64,000 bases of DNA from Thalassospira sp. HF15 (GTDB lineage Bacteria; Pseudomonadota; Alphaproteobacteria; Rhodospirillales; Thalassospiraceae): the NCBI RefSeq assembly GCF_011806525.1, contig NZ_JAAVKI010000007.1, forward strand, positions 1-64,000, read 5' to 3'. The notes under the pieces are model-generated. The model was not told where the DNA came from. It did not search any database and was given only the letters and a program-made list of their open reading frames with translations. The position numbers and the translations under genes were made by a program. Shown here piece by piece: positions 54,700-63,885 of this stretch (positions within the stretch are counted from its first letter, which is position 1; each line of letters starts with the position of its first letter).

Positions 54700-56079
54700 T
54701 CAGGTGGCATCACCGCCTGTTTGGGTTTGTTCATCCTTGTTTTCAATGTCGCTTCTGTCGTCCTGATCCATGCGATCAAGAACGAGACAGGCCACCAGAT
54801 CACCGCTCACATTAAGCACGGTTCTGCTCATATCAAGAAGCCGGTCCACGCCCATGATCAATGCGATTCCGGATGCCGGAACACCGATGGACACCAGAAT
54901 GGTCGACAGGATCACGATCCCCACCCCCGGTGTTGCCGGGGAACCGATAGACGCCCCAACCGACGTCAGGACGATCAGAACCAAACCGGCCGCGCCGATT
55001 TCAACGCCAAAAACCTGGGCAATGAAAATGGCGGCAACCCCCTGATAAAGGGCCGTACCATTCATATTGATTGTCGCGCCAAGCGGGATGACAAACTGGC
55101 TGATGTTTTTTCGCACCCTTAGCGGCCCCTCCGCCGTCCTGATCGAAAGGGGCATCACGGCGGCCGAGCTGGACGTCGAGAATGCCAGTAACATCACATC
55201 CTTTGCCGCATGCAGAAACGTCTTGGGCGACACACCGGCATATATCCTTGCAACCGCCAGCAAAATGCCAAGCATCAAACACAAGCCAACCAGAACCGTC
55301 GCGACATAGACCAGCATGCCCAGCAATGCCTGTGGCCCGGTATCGGCGGTCAATCGTGCCATAAGCCCGAATACGGCAAAGGGTGCCAACCACATGGCCC
55401 ATTTCACAATGGTCAGGCAGACTTCCTGCAAACTTGCCAGCAAATCAAGGACGGGGCGCGCCTTATCCCGCTGCATGACAACAAGGGCAACACCAAAAAT
55501 ACTGGCAAAGATCACCACCTGAAGCATGTTGCTTTCAACCATTGAAGACAACGGGTTTGACGGCAAAAGCGTCAGAACATGGTCGGGCAAATCAAGGATA
55601 CCCGCCCCACCACCTTCTGCAACATCACCGGGCGCATCAATCGCACCGGCAAGGCCCAGATTGCTCGCATCAACATAGTCGCCGGGACGGACAAACAGCG
55701 CCAGTGCAACCCCGATCGTGACCGAGACAGCAGTGGTCAGAACGAAAAACAGCGTCGCACGCACGCCAAGCCGTCGCAGCTGGTCAATATCATCGGATGA
55801 ACATAACCCGCGGATGATCGAGGAAAATACAAGCGGGATGACAATCATCTGGATGAGTGCGAGGAAAAGATGCCCCGGAAAGGCCAGCCAGTTGCCAACG
55901 ACCGCCGACGTTTCCTTGGACAATAAGCCGGTGGTCGGCCCCAGCAGAAGACCGGTGCACACCCCGGCCACCATCCCGACCAGCACCTGAAGCCAAAGCC
56001 GCCCGTGGACCAATGACTGTAGCGAATAGGCAAACGGCAGCAATGACCGACGCCGTAAACGGTCCCCTCCGGCTGTCAT
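54700..56079 (-). CDS. Dicarboxylate/amino-acid:cation symporter (DAACS family)
   Basis: The 459-residue membrane protein has eight or more hydrophobic helices and family segments: FLALIQMIVIPLVFSSIIRG near residue 75, SSSAAVMPLSI near 290 (the serine-rich hairpin) and GATINMNGTALYQG near 315 (cation-binding NMDGTA in glutamate carriers, here NMNGTA). It imports glutamate, aspartate or C4-dicarboxylates with Na+ or H+. The second of two adjacent ATGs (56079) has GGAG at 7 bases. It stands alone. Confidence 0.92.
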   Translation of the reverse strand: MTAGGDRLRRRSLLPFAYSLQSLVHGRLWLQVLVGMVAGVCTGLLLGPTTGLLSKETSAVVGNWLAFPGHLFLALIQMIVIPLVFSSIIRGLCSSDDIDQLRRLGVRATLFFVLTTAVSVTIGVALALFVRPGDYVDASNLGLAGAIDAPGDVAEGGGAGILDLPDHVLTLLPSNPLSSMVESNMLQVVIFASIFGVALVVMQRDKARPVLDLLASLQEVCLTIVKWAMWLAPFAVFGLMARLTADTGPQALLGMLVYVATVLVGLCLMLGILLAVARIYAGVSPKTFLHAAKDVMLLAFSTSSSAAVMPLSIRTAEGPLRVRKNISQFVIPLGATINMNGTALYQGVAAIFIAQVFGVEIGAAGLVLIVLTSVGASIGSPATPGVGIVILSTILVSIGVPASGIALIMGVDRLLDMSRTVLNVSGDLVACLVLDRMDQDDRSDIENKDEQTQTGGDAT

Positions 56080-56407
56080 CATCCATCTCCGGTTCAAAAC
56101 ATAAACTTCGGCGCCAGCTTACCTTATCGGCAAAGACCCGGTCCAGTTGGTCAAAGTGGTCATCCGGAAAAACCGAGGTGACGTTAATTAGATGATCGGA
56201 TTACGCGGCTTCAGAGGGCGGGAGTTGTAAAAATCGGCTTTTAGGCTGTTTTTGTCCTTGGGCCGGATCCGGCGGAGACCGAAAACGGGGACTGCCCCCT
56301 TTTTCGACTGGAGAAAAAACACGAGTTAGTTTTGGTCTGTAACTTTCGTTTCGACAACAGTACGTTCGCACAAATTTTCAAAACTGCATCATAGCGATTT
56401 CAGCTCT
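56080..56407. other. Intergenic region upstream of the three-gene islet's 3' end
   Basis: About 330 bases without a supported gene. It contains one member of the imperfect direct repeat pair (56213-56275) and a short GGGG/CCCC stem with a following T run at about 56286-56305 that could end rightward transcription. Confidence 0.4.
56213..56275. repeat. Imperfect direct repeat, left copy (islet boundary)
   Basis: The sequence around GGCTGTTTTTGTCCTTGGGC, ending in CCGGCGGA, is repeated at 57881-57947 in the same orientation. By eye about 41 of 51 aligned bases match. Both copies begin near GCTTC and include a GC-rich stem with a T run. The pair brackets three AT-rich genes. Confidence 0.6.
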
Positions 56408-56851
56408 CTAGTCTTCGGTAATTTCTTCTCGCTGATCCTGCTCTAAAGTAGAAATACCAACATACATTGCACCAGAGAACTTCTTCTCTCCATCAATAGA
56501 GACAAACACGGCAAAATCCCCCTCCTCCGCAGGAAAATATTCTGTCCTAGTAAATGTACGGAACGCTATCAAAGGCCGTTGCTCACTAACGACTTCCTGA
56601 AGTTCGTCTGGCGCATTGATTTCCAATTCATCTACATAAACACTCTCACCCGGAGCATGGATTTCAATCTCAACCTTCGAGTCAGCAGAGGGTTTTTCAA
56701 ATAACCGCACCCAAAGTCCGATAACGAGTTTAGTTATGTTGGAATCAATACCCTCAAGCATCATATGAGTATGTCCGCCATGAATGACCATCCGACCGTC
56801 TTTCAACTGGTCAATGGCTTCCGCGAAGATACAGAACGTGTCAAACTTCAT
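56408..56851 (-). CDS. DUF6941-like protein, third gene of the islet
   Basis: The 147-residue protein is mostly beta-strand in pattern. Its start FCIFAEAIDQLKDGRMVIHG followed by GH resembles DUF6941, small proteins of unknown role. No signal or membrane segment is present. It starts 2 bases after the Xre gene ends, on the same strand, so all three islet genes are co-transcribed. Base use is more AT-rich than the chromosome around it. The family assignment is from memory and needs a profile search. Confidence 0.55.
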   Translation of the reverse strand: MKFDTFCIFAEAIDQLKDGRMVIHGGHTHMMLEGIDSNITKLVIGLWVRLFEKPSADSKVEIEIHAPGESVYVDELEINAPDELQEVVSEQRPLIAFRTFTRTEYFPAEEGDFAVFVSIDGEKKFSGAMYVGISTLEQDQREEITED

Positions 56852-56853
56852 AC

Positions 56854-57240
56854 TTAGGACCCTGAGGACAGAACATATAAATCTTTTTTTCCAGCTTTCA
56901 CTGAAACCGTTTCGTTTTGTTTCATCTTGGTGGGCTTGGTTACATACCAGTTAGAAGATTTGTATTCTGGCGCATTCTCAGGCCGAATTTCGACATCTAC
57001 ATAACAACCCAGAGCCGTTGCAAAATCGGAGAGCGTCTCTAGTGTCATATTATGAGGAGACTTTAAACGTCTGCTGACAAACGATTTATGTTTCCCGAGC
57101 CGATCAGCAAGTAATGTCACCGACACGCCGTCCAAATCAATCGCCTCTTTAAAGGCATGGACGAGTTTGTCCTGGACATCGTGCAACAAATCCGCCCGAG
57201 CCAATTCATACTCACAAATTTTCGGTGGTTCATAGGACAT
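56854..57240 (-). CDS. Xre-type DNA-binding protein, probable antitoxin
   Basis: The 128-residue protein has a central helix-turn-helix (VTLLADRLGKHKSFVSRRLK then NMTLETLSDFATALG, about residues 36-75). The N-terminal 30 residues and a basic C-terminal tail (KPTKMKQNETVSVK) are extra. It begins at an ATG inside the end of the RelE-like gene (11-base overlap), typical of toxin-antitoxin pairs, and is followed 2 bases later by the DUF6941-like gene. It probably represses the operon and binds the toxin. Confidence 0.72.
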   Translation of the reverse strand: MSYEPPKICEYELARADLLHDVQDKLVHAFKEAIDLDGVSVTLLADRLGKHKSFVSRRLKSPHNMTLETLSDFATALGCYVDVEIRPENAPEYKSSNWYVTKPTKMKQNETVSVKAGKKDLYVLSSGS

Positions 57241-57700
57241 CTTTTGGTAACTCCGAGGTAATACAAGGCGGTGGATCAAGATTTATATTTTTTATAAAAT
57301 CCATCACTATTTCCTTGTTATCTTTGAAACCCTTAGGATTGAGTTCGGACCGCAATGCACCAGTCACAGCAATAAAAACGTTCTTCTTATAAAAGTATCC
57401 AAAAATTCGAACACCCTGTGGCCGGAACGTCCAAACTGGTTGCCGAACATCTAATTTCTTATATTCGTCCGTAAGAACGAAACGTTCGCCTATAATAAAA
57501 CGTTTTAACAGACTATGTGTGTAAACGCTTGGTGAGACGCGATGTCCTCTTTCTCGAGGCACACTTGGCAAATATTCATCGAACCACACCCTTAGATCCG
57601 GACTAATATAAATTGAGCGCTGGCGATGCTCCCGCACTTTCAGTGGGGGCTTGTAGTCGAACAGATCTCCGTTGTCCGTTACATTTGATATTGTTGCCAT
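57230..57700 (-). CDS. RelE/HigB-like protein, probable toxin
   Basis: The 156-residue protein is not a clear family match, but its centre, QPVWTFRPQGVRIFGYFYKK then NVFIAVTGALRSELN, has the strand pattern of RelE/HigB toxins (the xWxLR-type strand, then RIFGYFY and a hydrophobic strand) and a basic C-terminal helix. The ATG at 57700 has no strong Shine-Dalgarno site. It is the first gene of a three-gene unit with an overlapping Xre-type gene, the HigBA-like order (toxin first). An RNase role is inference. Confidence 0.6.
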   Translation of the reverse strand: MATISNVTDNGDLFDYKPPLKVREHRQRSIYISPDLRVWFDEYLPSVPRERGHRVSPSVYTHSLLKRFIIGERFVLTDEYKKLDVRQPVWTFRPQGVRIFGYFYKKNVFIAVTGALRSELNPKGFKDNKEIVMDFIKNINLDPPPCITSELPKDVL

Positions 57701-58035
57701 AAAAGTCAACTACCAATTCGGATATATCATCTATGCCAATTGTTCATGCGCTTCAAATTTGACCAAACATCAATCAGAATCACTTAATAAAACTATAAGC
57801 AGCAAAACACCTCAAGAAAAGACACCCATCAAACAAACACTTGTGTTCCGAAATATCGAAATCACCTCACTGTGACGCTTCTCTGGAGGGAATTGCAAAA
57901 AAACCAGCCTTTGGGCTGCTTTTTATCCTTGGGCGTTGCCCGGCGGACCGTTGCGCTTCGCGCAACGTCTCTCGAAAGCTGCGTCCCTCGCTTTCTCGCG
58001 AACCAGGGGGTTTAAGCCCTCTCCTGCCGCGTGCG
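57701..58035. other. Upstream region of the islet
   Basis: These 335 bases contain the islet promoter (AT-rich part, 57701-57870), the right copy of the imperfect direct repeat, and a hairpin with arms CGTTGCGC and GCGCAACG around 57948-57966. No gene is supported. Confidence 0.45.
57881..57947. repeat. Imperfect direct repeat, right copy (islet boundary)
   Basis: The counterpart of 56213-56275, with GGGCTGCTTTTTATCCTTGG as the best conserved part and the same CCGGCGGA end. It also carries a small AGCC/GGCT hairpin with a T run. The two copies lie about 1.67 kb apart and flank the three AT-rich genes. Confidence 0.6.
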
Positions 58036-58078
58036 AATCAAAGAAGCCCTGAACCGTTGGTTCAGGGCTTCTTTGATT
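58036..58078 (-). terminator. Terminator of the CAT-anticodon tRNA
   Basis: A perfect 20-bp stem (AATCAAAGAAGCCCTGAACC and its complement) surrounds a 3-base loop and abuts the CCA end of the tRNA. On the minus strand the 3' arm ends in TTCTTTGATT. The length and perfection of the stem are unusual. Confidence 0.85.
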
Positions 58079-58154
58079 GGTAGCGGAGGAGGGACTTGAA
58101 CCCCCGACACGCGGATTATGATTCCGCTGCTCTAACCAGCTGAGCTACTCCGCC
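58078..58154 (-). tRNA. tRNA-Met, elongator type (anticodon CAT)
   Basis: The minus strand forms a cloverleaf with acceptor GGCGGAG/CTCCGCT (one G-U), anticodon stem GCGGA/TCCGC and loop ATCATAA, anticodon CAT. It lacks the initiator features (no mismatch at 1-72 and no GGG/CCC anticodon stem), so it is the elongator tRNA-Met; a tRNA-Ile2 read by lysidine cannot be excluded. CCA is encoded at 58078-58080. Confidence 0.9.
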
Positions 58155-58349
58155 ACAAGCAATTTTGTGGTGCTCCGCGCGGTGCGGAACGAGGCGGTTT
58201 TTAAGTCAGGGAGCCGTCCCCGTCAAGCGCCTTTTTGCCGATTTTGTCAAAAAACCTTTCGGTAAAACTTCTGGCAAAACTTCTGGTGAAACTGGCGGGC
58301 GAGGAACATCTGCCCTCGCCCGTCCTATTTGGTCATCAGGCGTGATGGA

Positions 58350-59495
58350 TCAGGCAGCGCTTGCCGCCCCGCCGATCAGCTCTTCGCGGGTGATCCAGCC
58401 ACCGCCAAGGACACGTTCGCCCTGATAGAACACACCCGCCTGCCCCGGTGCGATGCCAAACTGCGCATCGTGCAGTTCAATGCGGGCTTCGCCAGATGCT
58501 TCGGGGAAGATGGTGGCTGTGGTCGGCTGCATAGCAGAGCGCAGTTTGACTTCGACCTCAACCCCGTTTTCATCAATCTGATCGCCATCAAGCCAGTTAA
58601 GCTCGCGGACATAGACCAGTTTCTTGGCCAAGGCCGCCTTCGGCCCGACAATCACCTGACGTTTTTCCGGCGAGAGTTTGACGACATAAAGCGGTTCTGC
58701 CGTGCCACCGATATTAAGCCCACGCCGCTGCCCGACCGTGTAATGGATCAGGCCGCGATGATCGCCCAGCACATTGCCATCAAGGTCAACGATCTCGCCC
58801 GGCTCGCCCGCTTCGGGACGGAGGCGTTCGACCAGACGGGCATATTTGCCATCCGGGACAAAGCAAATGTCCTGACTGTCGGGCTTGTCCGCAACTTCCA
58901 AACCGTATTTGGCCGCCAACGCACGGGTTTCTGCCTTGCTCATCAAATGACCCAGCGGGAAGCGCAGGAAATCGAGCTGTTCCTGGGTGGTGGTGAACAG
59001 GAAATAGCTTTGATCACGGTTGGGATCGGCCGCACGGTGCAGTTCGGCCCGACCATTGGCGCCGAGTTTACGCTGCACATAATGGCCGGTTGCCATGCAA
59101 TCGGCCCCAAGGTCATAGGACGTTTCAAGCAGATCGCGGAATTTGACGGTCTGATTGCATTTCACGCACGGGATCGGGGTTTCGCCGCGCATGTAGCTAT
59201 CGGCAAAATCATCAATCACTTCTTCGCGGAAGCGTGATTCGTAATCGAGCACGTAATAGGGAATGTCGATATCCTCGGCCACCTTGCGCGCATCATAAAT
59301 ATCGCGCCCGGCACAACAGGATTTCGCACGGGTCGGGGCATTGGCCCCCATATCATAAAGCTGAAGCGTGATGCCCACCACGTCATAGCCTTCTGATTTC
59401 AGAAGGGCTGCAACGGCAGAGCTATCCACCCCGCCCGACATGGCGACAACCACGCGGGTATCTTCCGGGGCTTTATCAAAGCCAAGACTATTCAT
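58350..59495 (-). CDS. mnmA: tRNA-specific 2-thiouridylase MnmA
   Basis: The 381-residue enzyme thiolates U34 of Lys, Glu and Gln tRNAs using sulfur relayed from a cysteine desulfurase. The PP-loop is [15 protein letters not shown] near residue 18, the first catalytic Cys is in [16 protein letters not shown] near 115, and the second in [13 protein letters not shown] near 212. The gene starts at ATG 59495 with GGTGGG close by; the longer frame adds no conserved sequence. It lies downstream of tenA and the ISC genes on the same strand. Confidence 0.97.
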   Translation of the reverse strand: MNSLGFDKAPEDTRVVVAMSGGVDSSAVAALLKSEGYDVVGITLQLYDMGANAPTRAKSCCAGRDIYDARKVAEDIDIPYYVLDYESRFREEVIDDFADSYMRGETPIPCVKCNQTVKFRDLLETSYDLGADCMATGHYVQRKLGANGRAELHRAADPNRDQSYFLFTTTQEQLDFLRFPLGHLMSKAETRALAAKYGLEVADKPDSQDICFVPDGKYARLVERLRPEAGEPGEIVDLDGNVLGDHRGLIHYTVGQRRGLNIGGTAEPLYVVKLSPEKRQVIVGPKAALAKKLVYVRELNWLDGDQIDENGVEVEVKLRSAMQPTTATIFPEASGEARIELHDAQFGIAPGQAGVFYQGERVLGGGWITREELIGGAASAA

Positions 59496-59624
59496 TTTTC
59501 CCACCCATCTGCGGGTCAAGGCCGCAGCGACAAGAAGTTGTACAAAGATCGATCTCAAACGACCAACGGGCAGCGCGTACGCCACCCGTGACGGTTTATT
59601 CGGGCTTATATAGGCGATATTGGC

Positions 59625-60329
59625 CTATTTTGCCAGATCAAGTCCCATCTGCCAGAAATCGGCTTCTAGGCGGCTTGCCATCGTAAAGGTTTCGACCAGC
59701 CCTTCGAGGCGGCGATGCCCCCCACGCGTGGCAGAGGTATGTTCAAGCAACTCGATCTCGGCCTTTGCCACGTCCTGAAATTCATCGGACGCGTACATTT
59801 CAATCCATGCCCAATATGGATTGCCTTCAAGCACAGTATCAGAACTTGCCATCAGGCGGTTTGCGATTTCGGCATAGCCCACCATACAGGGCATCAGGGC
59901 GACCTGAAGGTCCACCACATCGCCTTGATGACCACGATCGAGCACATAGCGGGTATAGGCGACACAGGCGCGGGCCTCGGGCTCAGCGACGATATCAGCC
60001 TCGGACAGGCCCCAGCCTTTGCAGAAATCGAGATGCAGGCTCATTTCCATATCAAGGATGGCATGCACGGTGCCGGAGAATGCGCGCATGGCATGCAGGT
60101 CTTCGGCCTTATAGACCGCAAGCGCATAGGCGCGCGAAAACTGGATCAGAAACAGGTAATCCTGAATGAGGTAATGCTTGAATGCGGCTTCTGGCAGGGT
60201 GCCGTTGCCAAGCTGTTTGACGAAGTCATGCGTGACATAGCTTTGCCATGCTTCGGGGGCGCAGGTGCGCAATTTGCCAAACAGGCTGTTAACCGGGATG
60301 ATATCGGTGAAGGTGGCGGGTTGACCCAT
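59625..60329 (-). CDS. tenA: Thiaminase II (TenA), aminopyrimidine aminohydrolase
   Basis: The 234-residue helical enzyme salvages thiamine breakdown products by deaminating aminopyrimidines. The catalytic Cys is in LMPCMVGYAEIANRL near residue 130, and the conserved Glu in EMYASDEFQDVAKA near 165-200. The ATG at 60329 has GGGA about 11 bases upstream. It is separated from iscX by an intrinsic terminator, so it is not co-transcribed with the ISC genes. Confidence 0.93.
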   Translation of the reverse strand: MGQPATFTDIIPVNSLFGKLRTCAPEAWQSYVTHDFVKQLGNGTLPEAAFKHYLIQDYLFLIQFSRAYALAVYKAEDLHAMRAFSGTVHAILDMEMSLHLDFCKGWGLSEADIVAEPEARACVAYTRYVLDRGHQGDVVDLQVALMPCMVGYAEIANRLMASSDTVLEGNPYWAWIEMYASDEFQDVAKAEIELLEHTSATRGGHRRLEGLVETFTMASRLEADFWQMGLDLAK

Positions 60330-60363
60330 GATGGTGCTTTCCCTTTTTTCTGTTTGCTCAAAC

Positions 60364-60399
60364 AAAAACGGACCAGCCCGCATTTTGCAGGCCGGTCCG
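60364..60399 (-). terminator. Terminator of the isc operon
   Basis: On the minus strand CGGACC and GGTCCG with inner GCC/GGC and GCA/TGC pairs form a hairpin followed by TTTTTG. It lies between iscX and tenA. Confidence 0.88.
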
Positions 60400-60451
60400 G
60401 TATTTCGTGATCAGGGTGCAGGCCATCTGGCGCACATCACGCTCATCAAAA

Positions 60452-60649
60452 TCAGTCTTCGCGCTCGTCGATCCAGGCCATCTGGATGGCTTCGAGGATT
60501 TTCTCGTTCGATTTCGCGGGATCGTCTTCGAACCCTTCAAGCTCCGTGACCCATTTATGCAGGTCGGTAAAGCGAAGGTTGAGGTTATCCTTGTCAGGAT
60601 GGGCGTCCTCAAGCTCGATCGCGATGTCCTGAATGTCTGTCCAACGCAT
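60452..60649 (-). CDS. iscX: Iron-sulfur assembly adaptor IscX
   Basis: The 65-residue acidic protein matches IscX (YfhJ) in length and pattern: WTDIQDIAIELEDAHPDKDN near the start and LHKWVTELEGFEDDP, ending with ILEAIQMAWIDERE. IscX binds IscS and iron and modulates cluster assembly. It is the last gene of the isc operon. A perfect 16-base palindrome (60670-60685) lies between it and fdx and may tune transcript stability. Confidence 0.95.
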   Translation of the reverse strand: MRWTDIQDIAIELEDAHPDKDNLNLRFTDLHKWVTELEGFEDDPAKSNEKILEAIQMAWIDERED

Positions 60650-60704
60650 ATCCGTCTCCTTTGGTGCCGGGGCGGCATGCCGCCCGGTCAGCAGAAGGTG
60701 AAAC

Positions 60705-61040
60705 TTACTTGTCGACCATCATGTTGCGGGTCGCGGACGGCAGTTTGACACGCAGACCGTCAAGCTCGTCGCTCATGATGATCTGGCAGCCAAGACGCGA
60801 GGTCTCGGTCAGGCCAAAGGCAAGATCAAGCATGTCTTCTTCGTCTTCGGACGGCTCGTCCAGCTTGTCAAACCAGTCATCTTCAAGAATGACGTGGCAG
60901 GTCGAGCACGCCAGTGACCCTTCGCAGGCCCCTTCAAGGTCAATGCCGTTCTTGTGGGCGGCTTCCAGAACAGACAGGCCGTCGGCAACTTCGAATTCCT
61001 TTTCGGTGCCATCCGGCTCAACAAAAACGATCTTAGGCAT
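60705..61040 (-). CDS. fdx: ISC-type 2Fe-2S ferredoxin
   Basis: The 111-residue electron carrier of the ISC system has the adrenodoxin-type cluster ligands: [11 protein letters not shown] near residue 43 (C-x5-C-x2-C) and the fourth Cys in RLGCQI near 86. Acidic patches ([10 protein letters not shown]) fit its role in docking. The ATG at 61040 has AAAGG about 5 bases upstream; longer frames are not supported. It lies between hscA and iscX. Confidence 0.96.
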   Translation of the reverse strand: MPKIVFVEPDGTEKEFEVADGLSVLEAAHKNGIDLEGACEGSLACSTCHVILEDDWFDKLDEPSEDEEDMLDLAFGLTETSRLGCQIIMSDELDGLRVKLPSATRNMMVDK

Positions 61041-61194
61041 TTGTGCCTTTCTCCTCGATAATACTTTTCGTTCGATCTCTGTTAGTGCGCCCCACTTTGC
61101 GGTGCGCTTATCCGGCCTGACCTTGGCGGTTGTCGGGGACAATCGCCGCAGTTCGCCGGTTTGTCAATTCCACCGGTGTCGATTAATTCACTTC

Positions 61195-63093
61195 TTAGTT
61201 CACTTCATCGACATTTTGCCCGGCCAAGGCCTGGCGGATCCGGCTATCCATTCGCGCCTCGGCAAACGGGCGCGATGCATTTTCAAGTGCCTCGGCGGCG
61301 TCATTGATCGCATCGCGGTCCTCGCCTGCCATGGCTGTTTCAAGGTTGGCAATCGCCTGATTGATATTGGCCTCGTCTTCCTTGGTCAGAAGGGCGCGAT
61401 CAGCCTCCATCGCGGCATTGACCGCCAGGATGTTGCGGCGCGCCTCAACGCGGGCCTCGGTCAGGACGCGCATTTCCATGTCTTCGCGGGCATGAACCAT
61501 GCTATCGCGCAGCATGTTCGCCATATCGCTTTCATTGATGCCATAGGTCGGCTTGACCGCGACTTCCTGTTCGGTGCCGGTGGTTTCTTCGCGTGCCGAA
61601 ACAGTCAAAAGGCCATCGGCATCGACGTTGAACTGCACGCGAATGCGCGCAGCCCCGGCGGCCATCGACGGAATCCCGGTCAGGGCAAAGCGCGCCAGTG
61701 AACGGCATTGATCAACCATTTCACGTTCGCCCTGCACCACATGGATCATCATGGCCGACTGGCCATCCTGATAGGTGGTGAATTCCTGTGCCTTTGACAC
61801 AGGGATCGGGGTGTTGCGGTCAATGACCTTTTCAACAATCCCGCCCATGGTTTCAAGGCCGAGCGACAGCGGGGTCACATCCAGAAGAAGGTTGTCAGAA
61901 CCGCCTGTCAGCGCCTCTGCCTGAAGGGCCGCGCCAAGGGCAACAACTTCATCCGGGTCGATGTCAGAAAGCGGTTCCTGTTCAAACAGATCGGCCACCG
62001 CCTTGCGCACGGCAGGCACGCGCGTGGAGCCGCCCACCAGCACCACACCCTTGACGTCCTCAGCCAGGACATCGGCGTCATCAAGAACCTGTTCGGTGAT
62101 GGTCGCTGTACGCGCGACCAGCTTGGCGATCATCGCATCGAACTGATCGCGGGTAATACTGTGTTTGGTTTCCGTGCCGTTCAGCGCCACGGTAACGTCG
62201 ACACTGTCCTGATCGGTCAGGCTTTCCTTGACCGTGCGCGCGGCCTTCAGCAGGCGTTTGGCGTCCGACGCATCAAGGTCATCGGTTGCCCCGCCATCCT
62301 TGCGCGCGGCCAGAAGATGTTCGGCAATGGCGTGATCGAAATCATCGCCGCCAAGGGCCGCATCACCACCGGTGGCTTTTACCTGGAAGACGCCCTTTTG
62401 CATTTTAAGCAGCGAAATATCGAAGGTGCCACCGCCAAGGTCATAAACAGCATAAAGCCCCTCTGCCCCGTTATCGAGGCCATAGGCAAGAGCCGCTGCG
62501 GTTGGTTCATTGACCAGACGCAGGACTTCGATCCCGGCCAGCTTGGCGGCATCCTTGGTCGCGGTGCGCGCACCATCATCAAAATAGGCCGGCACCGTGA
62601 TCACGGCCTTTTCGACCGGCTGATCAAGGCTTTCTTCGGCACGGGCACGCAGTGCGCGAAGGATATCGGCAGAAACCTCCACCGGGGTCAGAACACGATT
62701 GCCGACATTCAGGCGCACCATCATCGGTTCGCCATTCTCGGTTTCGGATTTTTCCGGCACTTCGACGTGATAGGGCAGCGTACCGGCGATTGTTTTGACG
62801 TCCTCAATCCCGCGGCCCATCAGGCGCTTGACCGAGGACACAACACGGCTGGCATCGGTATTGATCTGATCACGTGCGGCTTCGCCGACCAACGGTGTGT
62901 CATCGCCATAATAGACAACAGACGGCACAATCGCATTGCCACCGGATTTATCGCGCAGAACTTCGGGCTTTTCGGAGTTGGAAATCGCAACCACCGAATT
63001 GGTGGTTCCAAGGTCGATCCCGACAGCGATCTGGCGTTCATCCTCGTGCGGGAGGGGTGTTTCGCCGGGTTCGTGGATTTTTAGCAGGGCCAT
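61195..63093 (-). CDS. hscA: Fe-S assembly Hsp70 chaperone HscA
   Basis: The 632-residue Hsp70-type chaperone has ATPase motifs [16 protein letters not shown] near residue 23, [12 protein letters not shown] near 210 and [14 protein letters not shown] near 345, followed by the substrate-binding domain ([17 protein letters not shown] near 400). It works with HscB on IscU to release assembled clusters. It starts at ATG 63093, 26 bases after hscB ends. Confidence 0.97.
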   Translation of the reverse strand: MALLKIHEPGETPLPHEDERQIAVGIDLGTTNSVVAISNSEKPEVLRDKSGGNAIVPSVVYYGDDTPLVGEAARDQINTDASRVVSSVKRLMGRGIEDVKTIAGTLPYHVEVPEKSETENGEPMMVRLNVGNRVLTPVEVSADILRALRARAEESLDQPVEKAVITVPAYFDDGARTATKDAAKLAGIEVLRLVNEPTAAALAYGLDNGAEGLYAVYDLGGGTFDISLLKMQKGVFQVKATGGDAALGGDDFDHAIAEHLLAARKDGGATDDLDASDAKRLLKAARTVKESLTDQDSVDVTVALNGTETKHSITRDQFDAMIAKLVARTATITEQVLDDADVLAEDVKGVVLVGGSTRVPAVRKAVADLFEQEPLSDIDPDEVVALGAALQAEALTGGSDNLLLDVTPLSLGLETMGGIVEKVIDRNTPIPVSKAQEFTTYQDGQSAMMIHVVQGEREMVDQCRSLARFALTGIPSMAAGAARIRVQFNVDADGLLTVSAREETTGTEQEVAVKPTYGINESDMANMLRDSMVHAREDMEMRVLTEARVEARRNILAVNAAMEADRALLTKEDEANINQAIANLETAMAGEDRDAINDAAEALENASRPFAEARMDSRIRQALAGQNVDEVN

Positions 63094-63118
63094 CTTTACG
63101 TCCAGTCTTTTTGTATGA

Positions 63119-63739
63119 TCAGGCAGCGGCAAGGCGCGATTTCTTCGCGCGCGCTTCCTCGGTCATTTTCACGAGATACCTCAGACGGGTAGCCAGTTTC
63201 TTGGCCGCGTCATAGGATTTTCTGTCAAAGGCGGTGCCCAGTTCCTTCTCACAGGCACGCGCCTGTTTGCGGGTATCCTTGATCATCGCATCGATGGTGG
63301 TCTTGTCCGCCGCGTCATCAAGGGCCTCGCGCATTTCCATCGCTTCCATCAGAAGCTCCGGATCATTGACGGTATGGCCTTCGCCGCCTTCGGGCTCATG
63401 ACCGGCCTGACGCAGCATGTAATGCGCACGTGCAACCGGGTTCTTGAGCGTCTCGAACGCTTCATTGAGGCTTGCGGCCTGCTGCGATGACAGCGCCTGC
63501 TCACGGCCGGATTTTGAGGCAAACCGGTCGGGATGGAGCATTTGTTGCTGTTTGAGATAGGTCGCCTCCATCGCATCGACATCAACGTCAAAGCTGTGAT
63601 CCAGACCAAAGCGGGTAAAATGATCCAGCTGGCCGGGGGCCTGAATGGCGTTGCAGGTTTCGCAAAACAGTGCGCTGGCCGCGACCGGCCCCTTGCAGGA
63701 CCAGCAAACCTTGTGCGCAGATTGTTCGGTATTGCTCAC
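63119..63739 (-). CDS. hscB: Fe-S assembly co-chaperone HscB with N-terminal zinc ribbon
   Basis: The 206-residue J-protein has the J-domain with MLHPDRF near residue 70, a helical C-terminal IscU-binding domain, and an N-terminal Cys-x2-Cys plus Cys-x2-Cys cluster (CWSCKG and CETCNA, about residues 12-32), as in eukaryotic HSC20 but not E. coli HscB. The second GTG (63739) is chosen because GGAAG lies 8 bases upstream; a GTG three codons earlier is the alternative. Confidence 0.94.
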   Translation of the reverse strand: MSNTEQSAHKVCWSCKGPVAASALFCETCNAIQAPGQLDHFTRFGLDHSFDVDVDAMEATYLKQQQMLHPDRFASKSGREQALSSQQAASLNEAFETLKNPVARAHYMLRQAGHEPEGGEGHTVNDPELLMEAMEMREALDDAADKTTIDAMIKDTRKQARACEKELGTAFDRKSYDAAKKLATRLRYLVKMTEEARAKKSRLAAA

Positions 63740-63782
63740 GCGATGCACTTCCGAGGATTTAAAGACAAAAACAAATCAGTTT

Positions 63783-63820
63783 AAAAAGGTGACCGGAATT
63801 CGGTCAGATCACCCTTTTCA
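63783..63820 (-). terminator. Intercistronic hairpin between iscA and hscB
   Basis: On the minus strand GACCG/CGGTC with an outer GGT/ACC pair gives a bulged stem followed by TTTTT. It lies between iscA and hscB and may act as a partial terminator. Confidence 0.4.
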
Positions 63821-63885
63821 GGCGATGGCCCCGGCGATGTCGCCAGGGCCATAACCATTCAGAAAGCAGGGAAAGCCCGGCCTGA

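Noticed and set aside
56286-56305. GGGG/CCCC stem with T run as strong terminator
   Set aside because: Only four base pairs; noted in the intergenic entry rather than called alone.
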